Positions 1 through 8,428 are shown, counted from the stretch's first letter. The stretch is 64,000 bases of DNA from CAVXDY01 sp963721335 (GCA_963721335.1 CAVRIV010000002.1:558001-622000); one strand, 5' to 3'. The notes: generated by a model not told the origin, from the sequence alone. Translations and numbers: made by a program.

Positions 1-447
1 GGCGCGAACGGCATCGACCCGGCACTCCTGACCGCGATGGTCTGGGCCGAGACCGCCCTCGGTCCCCAGGCCACCTGGCTGACCACCTCCTGCGGGCCCA
101 TCCGCCTCACGCCGGCGATGGCGCGCGAGCTGGGCGTGACCGACCCGCTCGACCCGGCCCAGAGCCTCCAGGGCGCCGCCCGCCACCTGCGGTGCCAGGT
201 CGAGGCCTTTCGCGGCGACCTGCCCCTCGCGGTGGCCGCGTTCATCGCCGGCCCCTCCGCGGTCCTGCGGCACGACGGGGTGCCGCCGTACTCCTGGAGC
301 CAGACCTACGTCTCCAGCGTCATGGGCTGCTACGAGGCGCTCAGGCTGTCCGCTCCTCAGGCCCCGATGTGCGGCTCCGGGGACAGCTCCATGCGCACCC
401 GGGTGCCGTCCTCGCCGGTGCTGATCGACACCAGGTCGGTGAGCTGA
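1..447 (+). CDS. Lytic transglycosylase (SLT-type), C-terminal part
   Basis: The reading frame is open from the first base, so the N-terminus lies outside the window. The visible part resembles the SLT/lysozyme-like fold of lytic transglycosylases, which cleave the glycan strands of peptidoglycan. The segment MVWAETALGPQA fits the catalytic-Glu region and is followed by helical repeats and a C-terminal YVSSVMGCYEAL stretch. The last about 30 codons run antisense through the end of the convergent RsbW-like gene (91-bp overlap) and look poorly conserved, so the natural stop may have been lost or extended. Assignment to the fold is fairly safe; the exact family is not. Confidence 0.6.
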   Translation, partial: GANGIDPALLTAMVWAETALGPQATWLTTSCGPIRLTPAMARELGVTDPLDPAQSLQGAARHLRCQVEAFRGDLPLAVAAFIAGPSAVLRHDGVPPYSWSQTYVSSVMGCYEALRLSAPQAPMCGSGDSSMRTRVPSSPVLIDTRSVS

Positions 448-806
448 CGGATGATCCACAGTCCGCGCCCCCGCCGCCCCAGCGGCGCGGGGGGGTGGGT
501 GCTCCATACCCGGGCACGGTCGAACCCGCTGCCCACGTCGGCCACCACCACCACCAGGCGGCCGTTGACCCAGGCCGTCACCTCGATCGGCGGCCGGCCG
601 TGCTCCTGTGCGTTGGCGATCGCCTCGTCGAGCGCGAGCACCAGGTCGCCGGCACGTTCGGAGAAGCCGCTGCGAACGGCGAGGTCACGCACCACGGCCC
701 GCACCTCGGCGATCTCCGCCGGGTCGGTGCCGAGCTCCGCGCGATAGCGCTGGTCCCCCTCAACCCCTGAAGGCCGCGGCCCCGGTCGGCTGCGCTCGGA
801 CGCCAT
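357..806 (-). CDS. RsbW-like serine/threonine kinase-type ATP-binding protein
   Basis: A 149-aa protein of the HATPase_c_2 (RsbW/SpoIIAB-like) family, typically a kinase that binds a sigma factor or phosphorylates an anti-sigma antagonist. An N-box is visible (DEAIANAQEHG, about residues 61-71), then the G1 segment GSGFD and the glycine-rich ATP lid GRRGRGLWIIRQLTD near residues 111-125. No sigma factor or STAS-domain partner lies beside it, so the partner is unknown. ATG start; a TAGCCT box 9 nt upstream suggests a very short or absent leader. Confidence 0.8.
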   Translation of the reverse strand: MASERSRPGPRPSGVEGDQRYRAELGTDPAEIAEVRAVVRDLAVRSGFSERAGDLVLALDEAIANAQEHGRPPIEVTAWVNGRLVVVVADVGSGFDRARVWSTHPPAPLGRRGRGLWIIRQLTDLVSISTGEDGTRVRMELSPEPHIGA

Positions 807-815
807 TGACGGGCA

Positions 816-821
816 AGGCTA
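816..821 (-). promoter_or_regulatory. Candidate -10 box of the RsbW-like gene
   Basis: TAGCCT on the minus strand, 9 nt before the ATG at 806. No clear -35 element is seen. Confidence 0.35.
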
Positions 822-880
822 CCGGTCGTCCCGGCCTGCGACGTCCGGCCGCCCGATGGGATACGCCCGAGCAATCAAAC

Positions 881-899
881 TTCGGGTAGCCTAACGCCG
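881..899 (+). promoter_or_regulatory. Iron box (DtxR/IdeR-like) overlapping the efeO -10
   Basis: The 19 bp TTCGGGTAGCCTAACGCCG match the actinobacterial DtxR/IdeR consensus TTAGGTTAGSCTAACCTAA at 13 positions, including the core TAGCCTAAC. The core contains a TAGCCT (887-892) that can serve as the -10 box, so metal-loaded regulator would occlude the promoter. It lies 43 bp before the efeO start, which fits iron repression of an iron-uptake operon. Confidence 0.6.
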
Positions 900-942
900 C
901 TTGTTCGCCTGAACGACCCATCCCATCTCCCCGGAGCCGTCC

Positions 943-1933
943 ATGCCACGCCGCACCACCCTCGCCATGGCCGTGCTCGCCCTGACGGTCGCCGTCCTCG
1001 CCGCGGCCTGTGACTCCGACGACGACGGCGCCGCCGTGCGCAGCGATACGACGTCGGCGTCCGGATCGGCCTCCGGCTCGGGGTCCGCGACCGGGAGCGC
1101 TTCAGGGACCGGCCTATCGCTGGAGGACACCACGACGGCGACGACCGACGACCCCGCGGTGCTGGAGGCCGTGACGGAGTACAAGGCCTACGTGCAGGGG
1201 CAGGTCGACGAGATGATCGCCGCCACGACGGTCTTCACGAACGCGGTGCGGGCCGGTGACCTGGCGGCGGCACGGGCCGCCTACGCTCCCAGCCGCGAGG
1301 CGCTGGGAGCGCATCGAGCCCATCGCCGGCCTGATCGAGGACATCGACACGGCCGTGGACGCCCGCGTGGACGACTTCGCCGGCCCGGGCGATCCCTCGT
1401 TCACCGGCTGGCACCGTCTCGAGTACATCCTCTTCGAGAAGAACACCACGAAGGGCGCCGCGAGGTTCGCCGACGGCCTCGACCAACAACTGGCCTCGCT
1501 GAAGAGCGGCCTCGCCGCGCTGGAGATCCCGCCGGCCGCCGTCGCCCTGGGCGCCGCGGAGCTGATCCAGGAGGTGTCCGAGGGCAAGATCACCGGCGAG
1601 GAGGACCGCTACTCGAAGACGGACCTCTGGGACTTCAACGCCAACGTGGAGGGCGCCCAGAAGGTCATCGAGCTCCTCACCCCGGCGCTGCAGTCGGCCG
1701 ACCCCGACCTGCTCGCGAGCATCCAGGCCGGCTTCACCGACCTCCAGTCGGGCCTCGCGCCACTGCGAAAGGGCCAGGGCTGGGTGCTCTTCTGCCAGCA
1801 GAACGACGAGTTCCCCTCGCCGCTCTGCCCGAGGCCCACGGTGACGCAGGCCCAGATCGACCAGCTGAAGGCCCAGTTGGGCGGACTCTCGGAGAATCTC
1901 GCCCTCGTGCCGGGAGCGCTCGGCCTGTCGTGA
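943..1933 (+). CDS. efeO: EfeO-like iron-uptake lipoprotein (one apparent frameshift)
   Basis: EfeO-type M75/imelysin-like periplasmic component of the EfeUOB ferrous iron system. The N-terminus is a lipoprotein signal ending in the lipobox LAAAC (Cys about 23), followed by a Ser/Gly/Thr-rich linker, then the four-helix domain with the family motif GWHRLEYILFEK (HxxE-type). Similarity runs in one frame to YAPSR and resumes in the next with WERIEP near position 1302; total length is 3n+1, so one extra base is present. Overlaps efeB by GTGA. No efeU permease gene is in the window. Either a sequencing error or a recent pseudogene. Confidence 0.85.
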
Positions 1934-3175
1934 CCCCCCACGGTGGCATCTCGCGACGCGCCTTCCTGGCGGGTGCCGGCGGCCTCGCCGCCGGCGCCGC
2001 GGGCTTCGCCGTGGGGCGCTCCACCGACGGGGACGGCGACTCCGGCGAGGGGGTCGCCTTCGTCCCGTTCCACGGGGTGCACCAGACCGGCATCACGGGT
2101 CCGCCGCCGGCGTTCGGCCAGGCGGCCTCGTTCACGGTGGTCGCGCGGGACCGCGCCGAGCTGGACGAGACGCTCCGCGAGCTGACCGAGGAGATCGACG
2201 GGCTGATGTCGGGACGCCCGCCCGAGGTCCGCGACCCCGCCTACCCCCCGGTCGACTCCGGCGTGCTGGGGCCCGAGCCGGCGCCCGACGACCTGTCGGT
2301 GGTGGTGAGCGTGGGCGCCTCCCTCTTCGACGCCCGCTACGGCCTGGGCGACCGCAGGCCGCGCGAGCTGGTGCAGATGCCGTTCCTGGCCAACGACCGC
2401 CTGGACCCGGAGCGCAGCCACGGCGACCTGCTCCTGACCGTGCAGGCCGAGCACCCCGACACCGTGGTCTTCGCGCTGCGCCAGCTGATGCGACGCACGC
2501 GCCGCACGCTCGTGCTGAAGTGGGAGGTCGACGGATTCAACCGCCGGTCACGGCAGAGCCCGCGCACGAGCGGATCACCGCGCAACTTCCTGGGCTTCCT
2601 CGACGGCACCGCCAACCTCGACGCCGGCGACCCGGCCCTGATGGACCGCCACGTCTGGGTCGGCCGCCGAGGACCAGGAGCCGGCCTGGACCGCCGGCGG
2701 CTCGTACCACGTCGTGCGGGTGATCCGGATGATCGTGGAGTTCTGGGACCGCACGCCGCTGGCCGAGCAGGAGGCCCTGATCGGCCGCCACAAGGCCACC
2801 GGCGCCCCCCTGGGAGGCACCCACGAGACCGAGGTGCCCGACTACGCGGACGACCCGAAGGGGACGGTGACGCCGCTCGACGCCCACATCCGACTGGCCA
2901 ACCCCCGCACGCCCGAGACGGAGCGCAACCTGATCCTGCGCCGCGGGTTCTCGTACACCCGGGGCTACGACGGGGCCGGGCAGCTCGACCAGGGCCTGGC
3001 CTTCGTGAGCTATCAGCGCAGCCTGGAGGAGGGCTTCCTGGCCGTGCAGGCGCGCCTCACGGGCGAGCCGCTCGAGGAGTACATCCGCCCCGAGGGCGGG
3101 GGCTTCTTCTTCGCGCTCCCGGGCGTCCCGGCGTCCGGCGCATACCTGGGCCAGGGGCTGCTCTCGGAGTCGTAG
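1930..3175 (+). CDS. efeB: EfeB-like DyP-type heme peroxidase (one apparent frameshift)
   Basis: Deferrochelatase/DyP peroxidase of the Efe system, exported folded by the Tat pathway: ISRRAFLAGAGGLAAG at residues 7-22 is a twin-arginine signal. The DyP signature GFLDG is at about 222-226, and after the shift come DAHIRLANPR (likely proximal heme His) and RRGFSY (distal Arg region). Frame changes near 2671: after VWVG the conserved EDQEPAW...GGSYHVVRVIRM continues in the next frame, an extra base as in efeO. GTG start overlaps the efeO stop. Two broken genes in one operon could mean loss of the pathway, but the same error type occurs elsewhere in the window. Confidence 0.85.
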
Positions 3176-3307
3176 CGAGGGGGGCTGGGCTTGGCAGGGC
3201 CCTCACCGTTCCTTTGACCGGTCCAGGTCGGGCCCTCGACGGGCCGCCGCTACCGTCCTCTCATCCGGTCGATCCGGCCGTGCCACAGACGAGACGATGG
3301 AGGGCGC

Positions 3308-3796
3308 ATGAGGACGAGGACACTGGTGGGGCTGATGGGGACGCTGCTGGCGACCGGCGCGATCGTGGCCGGCGGGGCCGTGTCGGCCGGGGCCGTGGGG
3401 AGCGACGACGGGATCGCGATCCAGGGGAGGGGCGGCGGCGACGACGGGCCGGGCGACGACAACGGCGGCGACCGCGCGCGCGGCCGCGAGGTGCGTCACG
3501 CCGGCACCTGCACCGTGCGCAGCACCTCCAAGATCAAGATCAAGGAGGAGGACGGCGGCCGGCTGGAGGTCGAGTTCGAGGTTGACCAGAATCGCAACGG
3601 CCAGAAGTGGGGCGTCGTGCTGCGGCGCAACGGCACCGTGGTCGTGCGCACCAGCGCCCGCACCAGGGCCCCCAGCGGCTCGTTCAGCGTCGAGCGGCTG
3701 ATCGGCGGCACCGCCGGCTCCGACACCGTGACGGGCGTCGCCCGCAACACGGCCTCCGGCGAGAGGTGCACCGCGCGGGTGGTGCTGGCCGCCTAG
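3308..3796 (+). CDS. Small secreted protein, unknown function
   Basis: A 162-aa protein with a Sec signal peptide (about residues 1-30, hydrophobic core LVGLMGTLLATGAIVAGG), then an acidic Gly/Asp-rich low-complexity linker (about 40-58) and a predicted beta-rich domain of about 95 residues with two Cys (in GTCTV and GERCTA) that could form a disulfide. The ATG at 3308 has a good ribosome binding site (GGAGGG 7-8 nt upstream) and a possible -10 box TACCGT at about 3250. No family recognised. It stands alone between efeB and a convergent gene. Confidence 0.6.
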   Translation: MRTRTLVGLMGTLLATGAIVAGGAVSAGAVGSDDGIAIQGRGGGDDGPGDDNGGDRARGREVRHAGTCTVRSTSKIKIKEEDGGRLEVEFEVDQNRNGQKWGVVLRRNGTVVVRTSARTRAPSGSFSVERLIGGTAGSDTVTGVARNTASGERCTARVVLAA

Positions 3797-3808
3797 CGAC
3801 CGGGTCGG

Positions 3809-4465
3809 TCAGACGGGAAGGGGGACGGCGCCTCGGGGACGATCCGAGGCGCGCCGCCCCGGGCCCTGCACGGCGGTCGCGTCCTCCGGGCGCACCGCCC
3901 GCAGGGCCCACCAGCACACGTTGGCCAGCTCATCCGCCAACTGCTGGACGAGGTAGAGGCGCGTCGAGTGGAGCACGTGGGTGTCGAGCGCGCCGGCGCG
4001 GACGTTGACCGTCGCCGTCACGGAGAGGTCGCCCACGGAGGGGAGGTACTTGCCGAGGCCCTCGCCGGGGGTGAGCCCGCCCTGGGACACCGAGATCGCG
4101 CCGACGCCCGACAGGGAGCCGAGCGCGGCGTCCACGGCCACGATCACGGGCCGAGGGCTCCAGGCGGAGAGGGGTGTGAGGCGCTCGGCCATGTTGAGGG
4201 CGTGGAGCGGGCGCTCGAGCGTCCCGATGACGTTCTCCTCGGCACACCCCAGGCGCAGCAGGCGCTGTCCCGCGAGCGGTCCGAGGGAGTCCCCGGTGGA
4301 CCGGTCGCTGCCGATGCACGCGAACGCCACGCCGCGCTCGGCCGCTCCCAGGAGCGCGAGCTGGCGCTCCAGCGTCAGCGACAGGGCGACGAGCCCGGAG
4401 GGGTCGTCCCCGCGCGCCTCGCACAGGGCCGTCCTCGGGATCGTCTGGCGGGGGGAAGTGGTCAC
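3809..4465 (-). CDS. YyaC-like (DUF1256, spore protease-related) protein
   Basis: The 218-aa protein carries ACIGSDRSTGDSLGPLAG (from about residue 50), the hallmark of the YyaC/DUF1256 family related to the germination protease GPR, followed by HALNM...PVIVAVDAALG and SVGDLSVTATVNV, also typical. In Firmicutes the family is sporulation-associated; its role in non-sporulating actinobacteria is unknown. I chose the GTG at 4465 because conserved sequence begins shortly after it and a TACGGT box lies exactly 7 nt upstream, as in leaderless genes. The last about 20 residues are Arg/Pro-rich and not conserved-looking. Confidence 0.7.
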   Translation of the reverse strand: MTTSPRQTIPRTALCEARGDDPSGLVALSLTLERQLALLGAAERGVAFACIGSDRSTGDSLGPLAGQRLLRLGCAEENVIGTLERPLHALNMAERLTPLSAWSPRPVIVAVDAALGSLSGVGAISVSQGGLTPGEGLGKYLPSVGDLSVTATVNVRAGALDTHVLHSTRLYLVQQLADELANVCWWALRAVRPEDATAVQGPGRRASDRPRGAVPLPV

Positions 4466-4472
4466 GCGAGGG

Positions 4473-4478
4473 ACCGTA
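4473..4478 (-). promoter_or_regulatory. Candidate leaderless -10 box of the YyaC-like gene
   Basis: TACGGT, 7 nt before the GTG at 4465; no ribosome binding site follows it. Confidence 0.45.
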
Positions 4479-4598
4479 GGACCGCCGCCCGGTCGCGATG
4501 CCACCCATCCGGATAGACGGGGCGGCGACTTTCGGGCAAGACGTCCCCTTCGTTCGGGGCTGGTCGGGTGGCGTCTCAAGTCCCGCGATCGACGATCC

Positions 4599-4604
4599 GA
4601 TACT
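4599..4604 (+). promoter_or_regulatory. Candidate leaderless -10 box of the PilZ gene
   Basis: GATACT, 6 nt before the GTG at 4611, with no Shine-Dalgarno sequence between. Confidence 0.4.
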
Positions 4605-4610
4605 GAATGC

Positions 4611-5237
4611 GTGGAAATCCGCACTGAAACCGGTCCCCTGCCGGAGCGTGGGTCGCGTGTCGATCTGACCGGAGCGGCCGGCGGTCCCTGGGCGGCCGTC
4701 GTCGAGCGGACACGCGACGGCCTCATCGTGCTGGCCGCGTCCGACCCCTGCGTGCCGCTGCCGCCGACGGCGCGGCGCCTGACCATGGTCTACCCGGCGC
4801 GCGGCATCCCCTGGGAGATGGACGTGGACCTGATCGCGACTCCGCCCGGGGCGGGGGCCGGCGGGCGCTCGGCGCGGCCGGCCGGCGAGCCGCAGCGCTC
4901 GCGCCGCCGCGCCGTGCGCACCCTCGTGCACGTCCTGGTGGCGGCGAGGATCGGCGGCGGCCCCGACGACGTCGTCGAGGCCGTCACGGAGAACATCTCC
5001 ACGGCCGGCGCGCTCATCGCGACGGCGGACGCCATGGAGGTCGGGCGCGTCCTGCTGATGGAGCTCGGCGGAGCCGCCGCCCGGGGCCCGGCCCTGGCGG
5101 GGCGGGTCGTGCGGTGCGACTCCCACCCCGGCCGGGAGCTCCCCTGGAGGGTGGCCGTCGCCTTCCTCGATCTCGGCGAGGAGGAGCAGGACCGCCTGCG
5201 CCGTTTCCTGCTCGAGGGGGAACGACCCGCGGACTGA
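4611..5237 (+). CDS. PilZ-domain protein (YcgR-like, c-di-GMP binding)
   Basis: A 208-aa cytosolic protein. The C-terminal half has the PilZ c-di-GMP motifs: an Arg cluster SRRRAVRT (RxxxR type) followed about 35 residues later by ENISTAGALI (N-x-S-x-x-G), then GRVVRCD and VAVAFLDL beta strands. The N-terminal half resembles the YcgR-type N domain. No flagellar or diguanylate cyclase gene is adjacent, so the controlled process is not evident. GTG start chosen because the upstream sequence is non-conserved and a -10-like GATACT sits 6 nt before it. Confidence 0.85.
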   Translation: MEIRTETGPLPERGSRVDLTGAAGGPWAAVVERTRDGLIVLAASDPCVPLPPTARRLTMVYPARGIPWEMDVDLIATPPGAGAGGRSARPAGEPQRSRRRAVRTLVHVLVAARIGGGPDDVVEAVTENISTAGALIATADAMEVGRVLLMELGGAAARGPALAGRVVRCDSHPGRELPWRVAVAFLDLGEEEQDRLRRFLLEGERPAD

Positions 5238-5302
5238 GGATCCGGCGGACCCGTCCGCTAGTCTGCTCCGCCAGGGTCGGGGATGGGCGACGGAGGCGAC
5301 GC

Positions 5303-6295
5303 ATGACAGGCAGGCTCTCAGGGCGGCTCGCCGTCCTCGCGGCGGTGGTCCTCGCGCTCGTGCCCGCCCTGGCCATGGCCCAGGACCCGGTCGCGCCACC
5401 CGTGCCGGGCGTCATCGCCACCGGCGTCAGCATCGCGGACATTCCGGTGGGCGGCCTCTCGGAGGCCGACGCCGCCCAGGCGGTCATCACGCAGCACGTC
5501 GTGCCGCGCCGCGCGCCGCTGGTCGTGACCTTCCGGGGCCGCAACCTGAAGCTCGAGCCGGTCAAGGCGGGCTACGTGGCCGACGTGGACTACGCGGTCA
5601 GGGGCGCGATGCTCTTCGGCCGGTCGCGGCCCGTCCCCGTCGGGGGTGTGAGCGTGCCCCTGCGCGAGAAGGTCAACCGCACGCGCCTGCGGGCGCTTCT
5701 GATCCTCCGCGCGCGCACCAACGACCTCCCCGCCCGCGACGCCCGCCTCACCTTCAGCGGCGCCAAGCCGGTCGTGACCAAGCCGCGCATCGGCGTGGTG
5801 GTCAACATCGCCAAGGCGATGGCCCGGATCGAGTCGGCGATCCTCCTGCGCGACCGCACCGCGTACGCGCTGCCCTCCAAGCGCGTCCGGCCCGCGGTGA
5901 CCTCGGTCGGCCCGGCGATCATCATCGAGCGCAACAAGTTCAAGCTCACCCTCTGGCGGGCCGGGAAGCTCCGCGCGTACCCGATCGCCGTCGGCCAGCC
6001 CGCCTACCCGACGCCGTCGGGCATCTACCGGATCGTGAGCAAGCAGACCAACCCCACCTGGTTCCCGCCCGACTCGCCCTGGGCGGCGGGCCTCGGCCCG
6101 GTGCCGCCCGGAGTGAGCAACCCGCTCGGGACGCGCTGGATGGGCACCTCGGCCCCCGGGATCGGGATCCACGGCACCCCGCAGTCCTACTCGATCGGCA
6201 GCGCCGCCTCGCACGGCTGCATCCGGATGTACATCCACGACGCCGAGGCCCTCTTCGAGCAGATCGACATCGGGACGCCCGTCGTCATCCGGTGA
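5303..6295 (+). CDS. Secreted L,D-transpeptidase (YkuD/ErfK type)
   Basis: A 330-aa exported enzyme that forms 3-3 peptidoglycan cross-links or anchors proteins. A Sec signal (residues 1-26, ending AMAQ) is followed by a region with a PG-binding-type (YkuD-associated) fold (GVSIADIPVGGLSEADA...) and a C-terminal YkuD domain. The catalytic motif HGTPQSYSIGSAASHGCIR places the conserved His at about 290 and the nucleophilic Cys at about 306. The ATG at 5303 has GGAGG 7-8 nt upstream; a TAGTCT box at 5259-5264 gives a leader of about 30 nt. Complete. Confidence 0.92.
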   Translation: MTGRLSGRLAVLAAVVLALVPALAMAQDPVAPPVPGVIATGVSIADIPVGGLSEADAAQAVITQHVVPRRAPLVVTFRGRNLKLEPVKAGYVADVDYAVRGAMLFGRSRPVPVGGVSVPLREKVNRTRLRALLILRARTNDLPARDARLTFSGAKPVVTKPRIGVVVNIAKAMARIESAILLRDRTAYALPSKRVRPAVTSVGPAIIIERNKFKLTLWRAGKLRAYPIAVGQPAYPTPSGIYRIVSKQTNPTWFPPDSPWAAGLGPVPPGVSNPLGTRWMGTSAPGIGIHGTPQSYSIGSAASHGCIRMYIHDAEALFEQIDIGTPVVIR

Positions 6296-6811
6296 TCCGT
6301 CCGGGGCGGGTGGCGGAGGCGCACCCGCGCCGCCGCCGCCCGGCTCCCGCCACCGCCCCTCGGCGAACCAGCGGCGCATCGTCCGCACCGAGGGCACCAC
6401 CGCCGCGCCCGTCCCGATCGCCGCGGCGGCGCGCAAGTCGTCGATCACGGCGCTCGAACGCTCGCCGCGCGCAAAGCGCCGCTCGGCCTGGCGACGAAGC
6501 GATGGCCAAGCGTAGGAGCCGGGCCGCTGTCTGGCGCCTGGCCCGCGCTCTCGCCGCTCCAGGGCCGCCAGCGCCCGCGCTCTCGCCGGGCCAAGGCAGC
6601 CGGCCGCCTCCCAGGCGAAGCCCAGGCTGACGACGAGGTCGCGCCCGCCTCGGCGGGCCCGGAACTCCGGCGATCGGTGGGCCGCGCACAACCACACTGA
6701 CACCCCGTGAGTCAGTTGGACGAGGCGCCGCTCCCCAGTGCCGTGGTCCATGCAGATCAGGCAGGGTGGCCGGTTCCCGAAGCGCCCCCGCTTGTAGAAG
6801 GTCTTGGCCAT
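6285..6811 (-). CDS. Putative zinc-finger/HTH protein, unknown family
   Basis: The N-terminus carries CLICMDHGTG...VWLCAAH, a Cys-x2-Cys...Cys-x2-His arrangement typical of a small zinc-binding module (about residues 17-44). After an Arg-rich stretch, the segment from about residue 105 (RRQAERRFARG...VPSVRTMRRWFAEGRW) looks like a helix-turn-helix. The C-terminus is uncertain: the starting frame has no stop until far inside the L,D-transpeptidase gene on the other strand, while a neighbouring frame stops at 6285, just past that gene's end; an indel near 6330 is possible. ATG at 6811 with GGAAGG upstream. Its upstream region holds four identical palindromes (6893-6993). Function unknown; a DNA-binding role is inference. 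Confidence 0.55.
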
Positions 6812-6892
6812 GGCCCGATCCTTCCGAGGGCCGGATCACCGATCGAGACCGAGGTGTGCCGGCTGCCGCTGAGCCGTGTCGTGGGCGGGGGT

Positions 6893-6993
6893 GCCAATTG
6901 GCCGTAGCAAGGATGGCCAATTGGCGCAGTGCGCGGGAGGGGGGCGTCGGGCGCCTGGCGGCCAATTGGCCGAGCAGGAGATGGCCAATTGGC
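6893..6993. repeat. Array of four GCCAATTGGC palindromes (operator-like)
   Basis: Exact copies of the 10-bp palindrome GCCAATTGGC lie at 6893-6902, 6916-6925, 6961-6970 and 6984-6993. Centre-to-centre distances are 23, 45 and 23 bp. The first and third copies open near-identical 23-bp units that run into the second and fourth. All lie in the 223-bp gap between hflX and the minus-strand Cys-rich/HTH gene, 82-182 bp before the latter's start. The regular geometry fits cooperative binding of dimers; no known regulator with this site is recognised. Confidence 0.85.
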
Positions 6994-7034
6994 ACCCCAC
7001 CAGCGAAGCGCGCGCCGGAGTCGGGCAGGCGCCC

Positions 7035-8351
7035 CTACGGCGCCGCGGCGTCCAAGGCTCTGAGGATCCGGGCGGCCGCCGCCGGCGGCATGAGGGCGCG
7101 GATCCGGGTGCCCTCCTCGATCGACTCCTGCTCCACCTCGCTGCCCGCCGCGTAGACCTCGGCGATCAGGGCGGTGCGGTCGTAGGGGATGACGATGTCC
7201 AGCGGCGTCAGCCGCGCCCGGGCGGTGCGGGCCAGCACCCGCGACAGGTCGTCGAGGCCCTCGCCGGTGGCCGCCGAGACCTGGAGCGCATCGGGATGGC
7301 GGTGTGAGAGGGCGGTGCGCTGGTCGGCGTCGGCCAGGTCGATCTTGTTCAGCACCAGCATCCGGGGGACGTCGGCGGCCCCGATCTCGTCGAGCACCTC
7401 GGCGACCGCGTCGGCCTGGGCGGCGCGGCGCGCCTCGGGCTCGGACGCGTCGGCCACATGCAGCACCAGGTCCGCCTCGCGCACCTCCTCGAGCGTGGCC
7501 GAGAAGGCCGTCACCAGCTGGTGGGGGAGGCGGCGGATGAAGCCCACCGTGTCCGACAGCAGCACCTCCTGCCCCTCCGCCTCGAGGCGCCGGGTGGTGG
7601 GGTCGAGGGTCTCGAAGAGCGTGTCGTCGGCCATCACGCCGGCCCCGGTGAGCGCGTTCATCAGACTCGACTTGCCCGCGTTGGTGTAGCCGGCCAGCGC
7701 GATCTGGGGGACGGCGGACACGCCGCGGCGCTCGCGCTGGGTCTCGCGCGAGCGGGACACGTCGCGCAGGCGCCGCCGCAGCGCGGCCATGCGGTTGCGC
7801 ACCAGGCGCCGGTCGGACTCGAGCTGCGTCTCGCCGGGTCCGCGCGTGCCCACCCCGCCGCCCAGTCGCTCGAGGTGCTGCCAGAGGCCCTCCTGCCGGG
7901 CGTAGGAGTACTCGAGCTGGGCCAGCTCCACCTGGAGCTTGCCCTCGGCCGACCGGGCGTGCTGGGCGAAGATGTCGAGGATCACGGCCGTCCGGTCGAC
8001 CACCCGCGTCTTGAGGCGGTCCTCCAGGGCCCGCTGCTGTCCGGGGCTGAGCGAGCCCTCGGCCGCGATCAGGTCGGGCTTCAGCCGCGCGACCAGGGCC
8101 GCGAGGTCGTCGAGCTTGCCGCGACCCAGGTAGGTCCGCGGCTGCGGGCGCTCGCGGTGCTGGACGACCGTGTCCACCACCCGCGCGCCGGCGGTGCGCA
8201 GGAGCTCGCCGAGCTCGGCGAGCCGGTCGTCCGCCTCGTCGCCGTCGCGCTCGAGCGAGGCGATCACCACGGCCCGCTCCGGCCCGTGGCGCACCAGCTC
8301 CTCCTCGGCCCGCGCCGCCGACCCCCGATAGGTGCGTTGGATCTCCGCCAC
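7035..8351 (-). CDS. hflX: GTPase HflX
   Basis: A 438-aa ribosome-associated GTPase that splits or rescues stalled ribosomes. The N-terminal HflX domain has YLGRGKLDDL (about 74-83) and GGGVGTRGPGETQLESDRR (about 164-182). The G domain has G1 GYTNAGKSS (221-229), G3 DTVGF (267-271) and G4 NKID (about 334). The GTG at 8351 is chosen because conserved sequence starts soon after and no ribosome binding site precedes it, while CATGAT lies 6 nt upstream, suggesting a leaderless transcript. Divergent from treS. Confidence 0.95.
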   Translation of the reverse strand: MAEIQRTYRGSAARAEEELVRHGPERAVVIASLERDGDEADDRLAELGELLRTAGARVVDTVVQHRERPQPRTYLGRGKLDDLAALVARLKPDLIAAEGSLSPGQQRALEDRLKTRVVDRTAVILDIFAQHARSAEGKLQVELAQLEYSYARQEGLWQHLERLGGGVGTRGPGETQLESDRRLVRNRMAALRRRLRDVSRSRETQRERRGVSAVPQIALAGYTNAGKSSLMNALTGAGVMADDTLFETLDPTTRRLEAEGQEVLLSDTVGFIRRLPHQLVTAFSATLEEVREADLVLHVADASEPEARRAAQADAVAEVLDEIGAADVPRMLVLNKIDLADADQRTALSHRHPDALQVSAATGEGLDDLSRVLARTARARLTPLDIVIPYDRTALIAEVYAAGSEVEQESIEEGTRIRALMPPAAAARILRALDAAAP

Positions 8352-8422
8352 GGGGGAATCATGCCGCACGCCGGGCCCGGGGCCGTCATCGGCCCTCCGG
8401 CCAAGGTCGCCGGGCGCTCCAC

Positions 8423-8428
8423 TAGGCT
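8423..8428 (+). promoter_or_regulatory. Candidate leaderless -10 box of treS
   Basis: TAGGCT, 7 nt before the GTG start at 8436; no Shine-Dalgarno sequence intervenes. Confidence 0.5.

Noticed and set aside
943..3585. One continuous 880-codon frame through efeO and efeB
   Set aside because: Only its first and middle parts match real proteins; the rest is Arg/Pro-rich shadow sequence. Two genes each with one frame change explain the similarity.
5318..6330. Extension of the Cys-rich/HTH protein antisense through the L,D-transpeptidase gene
   Set aside because: The extension is Asp/Arg/Gly-rich shadow of a strongly conserved gene on the other strand; a stop or indel near 6285-6330 is more likely.
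6893..6993. A CRISPR array or transposon ends
   Set aside because: The repeats are 10-bp palindromes with short, partly identical spacers; no cas gene or transposase is near and there is no target duplication.
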